From Syncephalis plumigaleata (taxonomy: Eukaryota > Zoopagomycota > Zoopagomycetes > Zoopagales > Piptocephalidaceae): 64,000 nucleotides of DNA. The stretch spans positions 1,736,001 through 1,800,000 of the forward strand of contig JAIXMF010000002.1 of the NCBI GenBank assembly GCA_025201365.1, given 5' to 3'. Each line of letters starts with the position of its first letter. Positions within the stretch are counted from its first letter, which is position 1. The notes beneath the pieces are model-generated. The model was not told the origin of the DNA and searched no databases. It worked only from the letters and a program-made list of their open reading frames with translations. Of this stretch, positions 41,562-52,377 are shown one piece after another. The position numbers were made by a program, and so were the translations under genes.

Positions 41562-43361
41562 TTAATACGAAGTAAAATAGCTATAATTATAACGTACTAT
41601 GATAAGAGCAAGTGCACCCACCATAGTGACTAGTCCACCGAGATATTGTAGCACTAGTGCGCCCGCTACTTCGTGTGCTTGTCCATCTGGACTATACAAC
41701 TGCGTGAGTAAAAGACATGTGGTGGCAGTGGGCATACAACCAGCGAGCATGTAGACAAAGCGAAGTGCACGATCCTCCAATGGATCCACCCAGTGTAGAC
41801 CATGCACTAAAAGTGGATCCAATACAAAGATAGCAATCACTGGTGTGATAACAGTTAAACAGGGCGAGTCCACTGGCCGATCGTACGTGCATGGTTTTGA
41901 ACTTCATCTTGGCCAATGCCGCCCCCAAATTCGTGATGCTCAATGGAACGGAAGAAGCACCGATAAACGCCAGTGTATCCAATAGAAAGTAGAGCGGTGG
42001 CTCGGATGTCGGTAATGATTCCGATGATGTCGGTACAAATAAATTCTTTACGGGTGGATGAAAGCCACTAGTATACCAAGGAAGATGCCAATATTCGTAG
42101 GTGACATCAAATTGATGATAAAATGCTTGATCATATCTAATGAGAATCTGGATCGTATATTCACGAATGATCTACTATTCTCCGTAGCTGTATCATAATA
42201 AATTAGTGTACATTGATTCATGTCAATCTATGTCTATATTACCTATTTGATCATAATTCGTAGTAGTTGTCCTATGCGGTGTCGATGGCGCATTAGTTTC
42301 CGTCATTGTAGTATCCATGTTAATCACCGTGATTTGATCATTATCGGTTTTCTGCTTCATTTCCTCTTCATTTGCATTGTGTTCACCGGTATTTGATTGA
42401 GCTATCGATGAACGATTTGGCGGCACTTTGTCGTCTGTATATCGGTGTGCGTACTACTAGGCAGTCGTTTATAGTCCTTTTCGACTATTCGATGTCCACC
42501 CATGGGGAATAGAGTCACGTTGAACACGCAAATGAGTGTGGACACGAAGGCTAGACCGAGTTTAGTGTCACCCGACTGGAATGGTGGCATATCGCCCACC
42601 GAGAGTATAATGGCCAAGGGTAAATCGCCCTATAACAATGATGGTAAAGTATTCAATAATACCATTCAATGAACATCATAAGCCTTAATACCTACCCAAT
42701 TACCCCAGATGGATGCCGCTATCATCATCATATATATAAGCATCAGTATTGTGAACGTAGTCTATGATCAATAAATAGTTGCACTCACCTACAATACCGT
42801 ATTGAAATCGACTTGGTGGATTAAGGAATCGTTTCATCAGTAGACCAGCTACTAATCCTAGTAGAATGTAAAAGACGGCTGTTATGGTCATAATGCTATA
42901 CATGTGATTTAGTGAAACCATTACTCTTTAACTGTCATGCTCATCCTGGTTACACACCCTAGTTGAGGCAGATTATCAATTGATAGCGATTTTGCCATAT
43001 TGGCAAATAGTAGACATGGCATGAGTAAATTGACAATAATCTATACAAGCAGTATTGGTAAGGTATAGCAATAATAATCATAATAGTACATCTCATTAAT
43101 AAGTGATTCAATTAACTAACTAATCCGGTTTTCATTTGAATTACCTTTGATATTAACTTTGATGCTGATGCAGTGAGTATATTTGCTCGCGACAAGGCCA
43201 TGCCTCCACCTAGTGGTTTTTTCATGACATGTACAATTTCCTATTAATGGTGCGATATTCATTGATGGTTGCTATTCAACGCGATACTTACCAGCCACCA
43301 ATGCCAACTTGATAATTGGCTTGGCTGCCATCCATATAAGCTGACCTACATCCAATGCCAT
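41562..43361 (-). CDS. Auxin-efflux-carrier (AEC/PIN-like) family transporter
   Basis: A ten-helix membrane transporter of the bile/arsenite/auxin-carrier fold, probably in an internal membrane as for yeast and plant PILS relatives. Start MALDVGQLIWMAAKPIIKLA (43,361), then NILTASASKLISK, IIVNLLMPCLLFANMAKSLS, a helix FYILLGLVAGLLMKRFLNPP, the conserved LAIILSVGDMPPFQSGD region near 42,590, a hydrophilic Thr/Asn-rich central loop (about 42,230-42,470), and C-terminal helices with DTLAFIGASSVPLSITNLGA near 41,970. It ends IIVRYNYSYFTSY (TAA at 41,562). One offset near 41,875 separates the last two helix blocks. About eight exons. Substrate unknown. Confidence 0.85.
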
Positions 43362-44040
43362 ATCAACTCAAGTAGCTTAGACAATAGTAAGAATAAGAAT
43401 AAGCACTGAAATAACCGTGTAGAATATCGTAAAACAAGAATATCGTAAAAGAGAGGAGGAGAAGAATAAGAAAGAGCGGTATCAAACTGGTGGATCATCT
43501 TTGATTGTGATGGGTGCATGTGTACTTGTGTCTTTATGTGTACTTGTATGGCAGTTGGCCCTAACCTGCATTGATTAAACAAAGAAACGGAGCTTTTTAT
43601 AGAACTAAGTTTGTCGATCCTTGATTTCAAGCGAAGTTTTTGTAGTTTAAAGCTGGGTAAAGGATAAATTATAAGCGATTTACTTCATTCTAGCTTGGAT
43701 ATAAAGTAAAAAAGCCTTTACTGATCTAATGTGACCGCATATTTCATTGATTGTCCGCGCATTGTTCTACAGGTTGATTATGCACGTTGCCCTTCCCTTA
43801 TATTCTCATTCGTTTCAAGTCAAAACTGGATTAGTTAAAGGGAGATAACAGGAATGAAAGAGAATCTATCCAGATCTATATCTATTTGTGAACTATTTAT
43901 ATAATAATAGATATGCAATAATGCTGCTAATGAATGCGCAAGATTATTTATTAATAAGAGGAAAAGTTAAAGGAGAAATGCGCTAATTGGTTGGAAAAAG
44001 CCTGTAGTTTATTAAAAAATAGTAAAGTCAATGGCTAGCA
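43362..44040. promoter_or_regulatory. Divergent intergenic region, AEC transporter and F-box gene
   Basis: Upstream of two oppositely oriented genes. GCTAATTGG at 43,982-43,990 lies 51 bp before the F-box ATG and is embedded in a longer match (TGCGCTAATTGGNTGGAAA) to 24,640-24,658. No coding sequence seen. Confidence 0.45.
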
Positions 44041-45593
44041 ATGTTAACTGGTTGGAAGAATCTTGTGCTTTTCTCTACTCTATGGCTTACTATGAATGTA
44101 ACTAATGTCAACTCGTTGCCACTACTACCAGCGTCTAGTCGTTTAGTCTCTCTGTTAAATACGCTACCTATTACTGATTACAAGAGGATTATTACGTATC
44201 TAGATGGACTAGCTCTCATACGGTTGAGTCATTGTTGTCGTTGGTTAAGAGTTAGGATAAGCACTGATAATGCTTTATGGCAAATATTTACTATCGCCAG
44301 TTCCTAAATAATGCAATACTAAGCAAAGAATGGGAATTCGTTGAGTGGTGTCGACGTTATACGTCCAACTCAAACGATAATAGTCAAGCGCGACAACAAC
44401 ATACGCTCAACTGGTATGACGTCTATCGACGGCGTCTCACTACTGAAATGAACTGGCGTCATGGTCGAGGAAGACGCACTGTAATACCATTACCGGAACC
44501 GGATACTTATAAGCGATGGTCTATAGGACGTACAAGCGATACAGGTATCATTCTGTATGGTCGATCTCATGAGGTTTATGGCTCGCTATCGATGAATATG
44601 GTTACCGTCGAGAGTGCGCCCTTCGATAGTAGCAATAGTAGCAATGGTAATGGTGTAGCAGCGACATCAGCTATATTGCCTACACTAAAGAAACTGGAAC
44701 TATCAGATAGGCGTGATAAAGATAAAAGTGTGATACCACTGATTAGTGAACGATACGTCTTGATCGTTGTTAATTGCTTTCATACTACTTCTTCCTACAT
44801 GGAGATTAGAGATCGAGGCTCGTTAGCCCTAAGATCGATATGTCCACTGCCGTATCGTTCGATTATTCAGGCCGTCCGAGGTCGATGGGCTATATTCATG
44901 TATCGTGGAACGAGTCTTGGTGGTGCAATACCAGCAGGGATGGTTGTCTGGGATTTAGAATGTGGCACCGTATGTCCTGGTAGTATCGATGATATAGGCA
45001 ATATGATATCGTTTCATCAGGTTGACGAGCAATCTGCTACTGTTTACGTAGCAAAAACAATGCCCGATGCAGGATCAACTATCATTCAATGGACACGCTA
45101 TCAATTCTTTACGCAACAACCAATGCGAGTATTGCAACAGAGTAGTTTTCGAATGAAGCATCCGATTCTCAATTATGTATCAAGCTATCCATTTGATGAG
45201 GAGCGTATGGTACTGAAAATGATTGATATACAAAAGTCATACTACATTATTCATCCTGTTACTCGTGACACACAAGGCTGCCACGTACTAACTCGATCAG
45301 TCATCGTAGTAGTTGATGCGGACAGTATACCAACGGATACGTGGTATGAACATAAATTGGCTTGTATAACGACAGAAGAGTGTAAACATGTTATCGGGCG
45401 TATGGGCGTGATGAGCAAGCCATCCGATAATAATCGAGTAAATACCTTACTAATGGATATGGATAGTGGTAGAGAAATCCGAGGCTGTCTATCCAATGTA
45501 GGATTGAATGATTATGTCTTTCTAATGACATCCATCATGCGTCTAGTATCAGGTCGTAATGAGTTAGAGATTATTGACTACGGTGCACTATGA
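44041..45593 (+). CDS. F-box-like protein, copy 2 of a paralogous pair
   Basis: Probable SCF adaptor. The first part, MLTGWKNLVLFSTLWLTMNV, is unusually hydrophobic for an F-box protein and could be a chance extension, since a later start is possible. F-box-like motif: LLNTLPITDYKRIITYLDGL then IRLSHCCRWLRVRISTDNAL. After a one-base offset near 44,283 (a missing A in an A run) comes YYRQFLNNAILSKEWEFVEW, the NWYDVYRRRLTTEMNWRHGR motif, and strand-rich repeats to IIDYGAL and TGA. The paralogue at 30,967-32,577 shares the same order and ending. No intron needed. Confidence 0.8.
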
Positions 45594-45934
45594 ATAAATA
45601 TTGTATAAATTCAATATTTTATTAATAAATGTGTAGAATTTTGTAATGCAGTATTAATCAATTGGAAAAACCCAGTAAATGACACCAGTCGAGTAATTAT
45701 CCCGATGATTTATCAAATAAACTGAATTTATCAAAGGCAAAAACCGTTCAATTCGTTAAGCACTCCAGTGGAATCCATCTCCCTTTTTTCCACGATCGAC
45801 ACTATAACATTCCTTTTGGTCCTTGTCGATCCTGTTTCATTAGTGTTTATTGCCCAGTCTAGCCTTGTTATTGTGTTGTAGTCTGGTAAATAGTCGTAGC
45901 GGTATTGAAAGAGCAAACACTAACGAAAGTAGTT

Positions 45935-48900
45935 ATGAATCGTTTACGACGTCGCGTGCCTGAGGCTAGGACTGCGGATACTGACGAAGTGGAGGATTCC
46001 TTATCAGATTACTCGGAAGATACTATAGGAACGGCATCAGAAGAGGAAGAAGAAGAGGAAGAAGAGAGGAAGAGGAGGAAGACATTGATAGTGAGGAGGA
46101 AGATGAAGTAGACGGCGAAGACGAAGACGAAGAAGAAGAAGCAGATAATATAAATGATCTGGATGAAGAAGATGAAGGTGAAGTATTAGGCACATCTAAT
46201 ACAGAAGAGGATGATAGCGAAGCAACAACACCAGTCGTAAAACCCACGTACGAGAAACGAACTCGCGCATTTTTACCATCTTCTCGTGGTAGACCCGCTA
46301 GAGGACGTGGTGGCCGAGGAAGATATCGTGGTGGTGGTGGTGGTCGAGGTGGTGCGGCAATACCGCCCATTCACTCAACGAAGCGTAGAGGAACGGGTAA
46401 ACCGGTACCAAATCGATTTAGATCGAATGAGAATGCATTTGAAGAGCGACAAAAGGTGCGTAATGAATATCGACGACAATTAGCGGAGGATCCATCGTTT
46501 GTACCGCATATCGGTACGTTCTGGGGACACGATGATCGATTCATGCCGGATGGACTACGTAATCGACCACGCGGCGGTAGAGGTCAGTTCCGCGGTAGTC
46601 CTAGTAGAGGCTTCTATGGAGGACGTGGTGCATCACGAGGACGCGGCTATACTGCTGCACACGCGTCAGCTACACGTACTGAATCGCATCCCAATGACCA
46701 TGACAACAACAGACGAATGAGACAGTTGACATCCATGTCGGACAAGTCGGTTGATGGTAAGGTGACAACACCAGCTGCGAAGTCATCTAGCATAGTCAAC
46801 AAGAAGGAGGGTACACAATCTACCGCCACACCATCCGAGTCAACAAGTGTAGAACAAAAGCCGACCGTGCCAGTGGATACACCACCAACATTAGATAGTA
46901 CTTCGTATAATGGACGTGCCGAGAAGAAGCAATGGGATCATGACGGTTACGTGGAATTGGAACGAGAAAGTCAGCCACGTCATAAGAGAGTGCAAGAATC
47001 ACGAGATCGTAGACCACCGATAGTGCCCACTTCATTCCGTGGTACAGGACGAGGACGACCCTTCCGCGGACGAGGTGGAGGTGGTAGCAGTAGCAGTGGT
47101 AGAGGCAGTGCTCCATGGCGAGGTGGAGTGAGTATTGATAATCATCTATATATACATATATTTAACTGTTTATACGTTCATCTATAGGCAACTAATACAT
47201 TCCGTGGTCAACGTAGAGGTGCATTCCGTGGTGGTAGAGGAATGGGACGAGAGCCAATGGGCGAGCCAATTGAGCGTCTACCATCTACAACAAAAACTGA
47301 TCAACCGTTGTATAAATCTAAATCAACTCGAGATATACAAACAATAACGGCAAGAACTACAACAGCAGACACAGTAGTAGATACGGAACAAGTTAAAGGT
47401 AAATCACATATATACATATGCATATTAAATAATAATAATAATAGAATCTACTGGATCAGGTCGTCAAATTCGCTTTGGCAATGTTGTTAACGTTACATTA
47501 TCTGGTACATCATCGATTATCATGAAACAACAAGGCGCTACTAAATTCTCGACTCATTCATTAAATGTAGCCAATAAATCGGATAAACTAGCATCAGCAC
47601 AACAACAACAAACAACAAAGCGACAAAAAGAAGAAACCACAAATACAAAAGAGACCATTGAACAGAGTCATGATCTAGTGACAGCAACAACTACAGAATC
47701 AATCGATACAGTAGTATATCCACCGGGTCCAACAGCTGAAGCAGTAGCAAATGCTGGTATGGCGGCAGCAGCGGCCAATGCAGTACAATCAACAAAAACA
47801 TCCACTCAATCTGTGATTACTACTGTTAATCAACAGCAACAACTTCTTCATCATCAACAACAACAGCATCAACAGCATCAACAGCACCATCATCATTCGG
47901 CCATGACAATGATGAATGCACCTAGTACGAGTGATCTATCCAATACAGGTACCAATGCAACTGTAGCCAATGCTGTTACCGCTACTACTACCAGTACCAC
48001 TAGTCCGGTAGTCTACTTGTATACAACACCGAGTGGACTCACCATTCCCATCACGGAGGGTAGTTCCTATCCGATGTTGGCACAACATGGACCACCGGCT
48101 ATGCATGGACATCATCCGCATCATCATCCGCATCATCCGCATCATCCACATCATCCAATGTCACTCCCTCATCATAGAACATCCTCTCAAGTGCCCGTAC
48201 CATTGCCACAACCCATTCTAGTACAAACAGCCAATGGACTAGTGGTACCGGTGACACCTGTTAGTGCTACAAATGCCGGTGCTAATGGTGTTGTCAATGT
48301 TGGTGCACCTGGTAGTGCAGGCACTGCACCTGGTGTGGCTGTTGCTGGTAGTGGTGGTAGTAATAGTAGTAATATCGCCGCAGGAGGAAATCCATCAGTT
48401 GCTGGCTACTATACACGGTAAGTTTAATGAGATATAGATATAGATATAGATATTCATGTTTATATTAACTATAATATCTAATATTGTTCTCATCATTAAT
48501 TAGTCCAATGGTGGGCCAGTATCCCATGTCCTATCCGACCAATATCGATCCTAATCATTCATCCTACATGTCATATCCAGGTGCCATCCCCTTATTTGTA
48601 CCGCCTAATAGTGCCACTGCACCTACTGGCAACACTATCTACTATAATCATCTTCCTTACTCGCCTACAATCAACGCTAACGATCCTAATAATGAAGCAA
48701 TAGGCGATGATGGTAATCCCGCAGCCATGCCAACCTATTACTATGTAGGACATGGTATGCAGCCGGCTGTATCCTCCATTTCCTCATCGACAAATGCTGC
48801 TCCCGTCACTGTAGTTGCCACTAATTCAGCTTCATCTGTAACTTTAGCGCAACATCGTACAACATCGACATTGTCATTTACTCCTTCAGCAGTACGTATT

Positions 48901-48984
48901 ACCCCACCACCACCACCACCACAAAATGCATCACCATCATCATCAACAACCACAGCAGTTCAGAAGTCTACGAAAAGTGAATAG
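45935..48984 (+). CDS. CASC3: Barentsz/CASC3 (MLN51)-like exon-junction-complex protein
   Basis: Core exon-junction component that clamps eIF4A3 on spliced mRNA. Seen: acidic N-terminus (a Glu run near residue 30), RG/RGG-rich tract (PARGRGGRGRYRGGGGG), then the SELOR/Btz signature AEDPSFVPHIGTFWGHDDRF near 46,485-46,545, more RGG, and long Gln/His/Ala/Thr/Pro-rich low-complexity sequence including a His-Pro run near 48,110-48,160. The ATG at 45,935 is preferred to 45,905 because it starts the basic block MNRLRRRVPEARTADTDE. About four exons; TAG at 48,982. The acidic repeat near 46,065-46,110 contains a frame offset. Orthology rests on the Btz core; the rest is disordered. Confidence 0.85.
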
Positions 48985-49897
48985 TACAGCCATTTGTAAA
49001 ACTGATAATTAAAACTTTTGGTTCACTACACGCAAATGATAATAGTTATTCCTCTAGCTAGATTATACTTGACAAAAGACATTAATACATATACTTATTC
49101 ACTCTTTATCATTACTATTTGTTTAGATGTTAATGAAACATACAGAAATATAGACAGTGTATAACTTTTTATTTAGGTAGACGAGCAACTATCATTTGTT
49201 TATTCAGTATGGTACTACTACTGCTACTAGTCTATTGTTGCATTTGTTCTATTCAAGCGTAATACATTAGTGTGGTATTGTAGCATGCTACAAACATCCT
49301 TTGAACCAATGTAACAGTACTGGATAAATATGGCAAAGGTAAAGTGAATGAGCTACGTCTACTATAATTGGCATGGCACGCTATCCTTTGCACCATGTAG
49401 GAAAAGTACCTTTGAAGGCATAGCCTACTTTTTCGTCCATGCTACAGTGGTGCTCGCCATTCTCGCTTCTTTCCTCTGATTTTACCGTAAATGTTGTGAT
49501 AATGCCAATCCTATTCATTCGTCAATAATAAAACGTAGGCAAGCATACGCAAGCAAATGATGGTTGCACATAACTGAATGAACGGATCAGCATCAGCATG
49601 ATTCAAAGGCCACAAAGGATTGTCCTCGTTGCAACGACTGAATAGTATCGACATTGGCAACATTGCTAAGTATACATACACTCACGCCCACACACATATA
49701 TATAGTACGTATGACTCGTATCAAATTGGAAGGAAATCATCTAGCACTTGCCTTTTGTCTTGTCTTGCTTTCTTTTCCATTGCAACATCTTCTGCATCCT
49801 ACTAACCTACCATCCTTCTTTCATTTTTGTTTTGTTCAGTTCGCATTCATTTTATCACATTCATCAATTCATTGTACTGCTTTATTCCAGCATCAAT
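48985..49897. other. Intergenic, CASC3 3' region and leader of the micro-exon gene
   Basis: No gene seen. The last 150 bp are pyrimidine-rich (TCTTTTCC, TTTCATTTTTG) before the ATG at 49,898, as in other leaders in this window. TTCCAG at 49,885-49,890 just before the ATG could also be an acceptor of a 5'UTR intron. Confidence 0.45.
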
Positions 49898-52204
49898 ATG
49901 AAGCCATTTGCCGTTATCTCGAGTGTTTTCCTATTGGCATGCATGGTCGCTATCGAGGCACGACCAACTTTGGTCCGTAAAGGCAAGTGGTCAACTGGCT
50001 AGTTCCATTGCATATCTGTAAACTAATCATTCATGTCGATGCAATAAATGTAACCCTGTATCATCGTAATAGATATTCGTAAGTTCAAGTGTCATATCAA
50101 TGCCTGTTCATTAAACATTTGATATACTTGTAATTATACACGTAGAATCTTGTACGTATACTCTTTATCTCATTTTTACTATTGCTCTAAATTAACTTTA
50201 AACCCTCTTATTTAGGCCAAAGTAAGTGGTCCATTGAATAATCGATATTACCAAGACATTGACGAGGTAACGCATTTCAACATCACTGGATGCGTCACTG
50301 ATACGATAGATCGGAGTAAGTCACAATCGATCTTTAATAATAATAGTAATAATAACATTAATGATATCTACACCTATCTCAACGATTATAGTTGGACGTA
50401 AGTCGAATAGATTATTAATTAAATGATTGTACCATCCATTAACATATGATTGCTCATCTATCCACTCATCGATATTAGAACTGCGTAAGTTGACCCACTC
50501 AAGACATTATACACTCATTATACTTACCATTGATGCTGTTATAGGTTCCGGCAAGTATAAGTAAACTGTTCAGTCAACGATGACTAATAATCCATATGGC
50601 AAACGATCATTGCAATAACAATAACAGACTTCTGTAAGCTGCTAGTATAATAAATGATCTAACCAGTCACTAATTGCACTTCATTTATCGACACTATATA
50701 GTCTCAGGTGAAATATAAATGTAAGTCATTCCGCAATTCCTATTAGTATATTACGACTAATTTATTACATCCTAGTATAGATGATTAATCGCTGCATTAT
50801 ACTAAACGATGACCGTTTGCTTGCTACTACCTATCCCAATGGAATCAACTATTCCTATTAACAGAAGAACGTAAGTCGATACACGATAACATTTAAGATA
50901 ATAACATCTAATATCCTGAATGATAAATAGAAAAAGGTACAAGTAAATTGACCACCTGAACCGCTTAACTAACCCATACTATATCGATTCTTAACTGTAT
51001 AAATAACCCATCATTAGCCGGTAAGTGTCGATTATTGCCATTACTCGTAGTATTACTCATTACTCATTACATCGATTGCAATCGTAAATAGAGATCAGTG
51101 AGTGATTGTGTATACATGTTCACTCACCGGCAATACTAACTATTCGTGATTCCGGTGAATTATAGGAGAACGTAAGTGTATCACTTGATTGAATGTACCC
51201 TTCTCCACATTAGTTCTAACTAGCTGTATAGTCTTGAGTATGTTTGGATCTATCTGATACTCTAATATACTATTGCTGACGTCGTTCTTACTACACTTAC
51301 GATGTAATCAATAGGGAACGGTAAGTGTCTAGCAAACTAGTCGATCACTTGTTAACCATTCTATTCCCAATATTCCTTTCTAGACAACTGTAAGTGATTC
51401 AGGTGATATTTACTTTTTCGTAAATTAAACAAACCTGACATTGTCACTATCATTATCATTTACTACTAGGCGGTAAGTTATTCATTTACTTTATGATCTT
51501 ATGTGATATTAACGTGCATCCACTTTAGTTATACCACCGGGTAAGTCTTGACATACATGACGACAAGAACATCACATTAAAGATAATGATTTACATGGTA
51601 AGTCTGCTACTACTACTACTACTACTTAAACTATGACTACGATAATCTATTTAACTATATTGCTTTCATTATGATAGTAATCGTTTTATACTTGTTTGTA
51701 AGTATCAATATCGTATTCTGATCTATTTATCGCTAATCATATATATTGAATTTAATAGAGAGTAAGTCGATCATAAGCATATCTAATCGATATACCTCTT
51801 ACAAAGTCATATAATTTGACATCCATTAAATGTATTCCTTGCATCGAATAGTCTGGGTAAGCTAAATAATAGTCGCATCTCTCATTACTCTACGCTAACT
51901 AGCAATGACTATCATTCATTCATTCATTCGTAATTAACTAGTAAGTTAGTCATACACAGTAATTAAGCTACAACAAGTTAAACTCATCAATGATAAAGCT
52001 CGGTTAAATGCCAAAGAATAATTAAATCTAGGTGTACAAGACAATATGCCTTTGTTGATTGGTTGTAAGTGACAATTCCACGTATATCGAATAGAATCAA
52101 TACTTAGTCATACTAGACTATCACTAGGGAGGGATGCGTCTATCGTCAAGTCGTTCAATTATTATACGATAATACTTTCTTGGAGTCCGGCCATACATAC
52201 ATGA
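49898..52204 (+). CDS. Micro-exon gene encoding a secreted peptide
   Basis: No known family. Exon 1 (49,898-49,982) is a signal peptide, MKPFAVISSVFLLACMVAIE then ARPTLVRK, ending in phase 1 at a GC donor. It is followed by micro-exons of 6 nt at 50073, 50146, 50216, 50310, 50392, 50479, 50545, 50628, 50702, 50865, 50931, 51092, 51166, 51232, 51315 and 51384; 3 nt at 51018 and 51470; and 12 nt at 51529 (start positions). Each sits between a TAG (twice CAG) acceptor and a GT donor, usually GTAAGT; 50545 has a GC donor. All are phase 1 in and out, so the frame never breaks. Joined, they read openly and include SCQNRIGQLRSDFF and the helix-like EEQKAEIRELLRNDNC. From 51,541 on the model is uncertain: candidates 51583-51597, 51678-51697, 51759-51761, 51852-51856 and 52032-52064, with a last exon 52128-52204 (RDASIVKSFNYYTIILSW...). 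The GTGAAA donor at 50708 and the 157-nt intron after it are weak points. Confidence 0.7.
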
Positions 52205-52377
52205 TTATTATTTCTATTATTATCATCTAAACGATAATAAATTTATATATACAATATTATCTTATCACTACTTCATTACTTCATTGGACTATGCTTTAAT
52301 GTTTTTCTCCTAATAATGATTCACAATGAACATACTAGCAACTATACGGATGTATATCTGATGATGTCATTGTAATA

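Noticed and set aside
44041-44130. A secreted F-box protein based on the hydrophobic start at 44,041
   Set aside because: F-box proteins act in the cytosol or nucleus. The paralogue has a polar N-terminus, and a downstream start is possible, so a signal peptide here is not supported.
50041-52090. Reading the recurring GTAAGT array as a degenerate tandem DNA repeat or regulatory array
   Set aside because: Spacing varies from 56 to over 130 bp, the sequence between the sites is unrelated from unit to unit, and only the splice-like borders recur. Reading the enclosed 3-12-base pieces in series gives an open, protein-like product.
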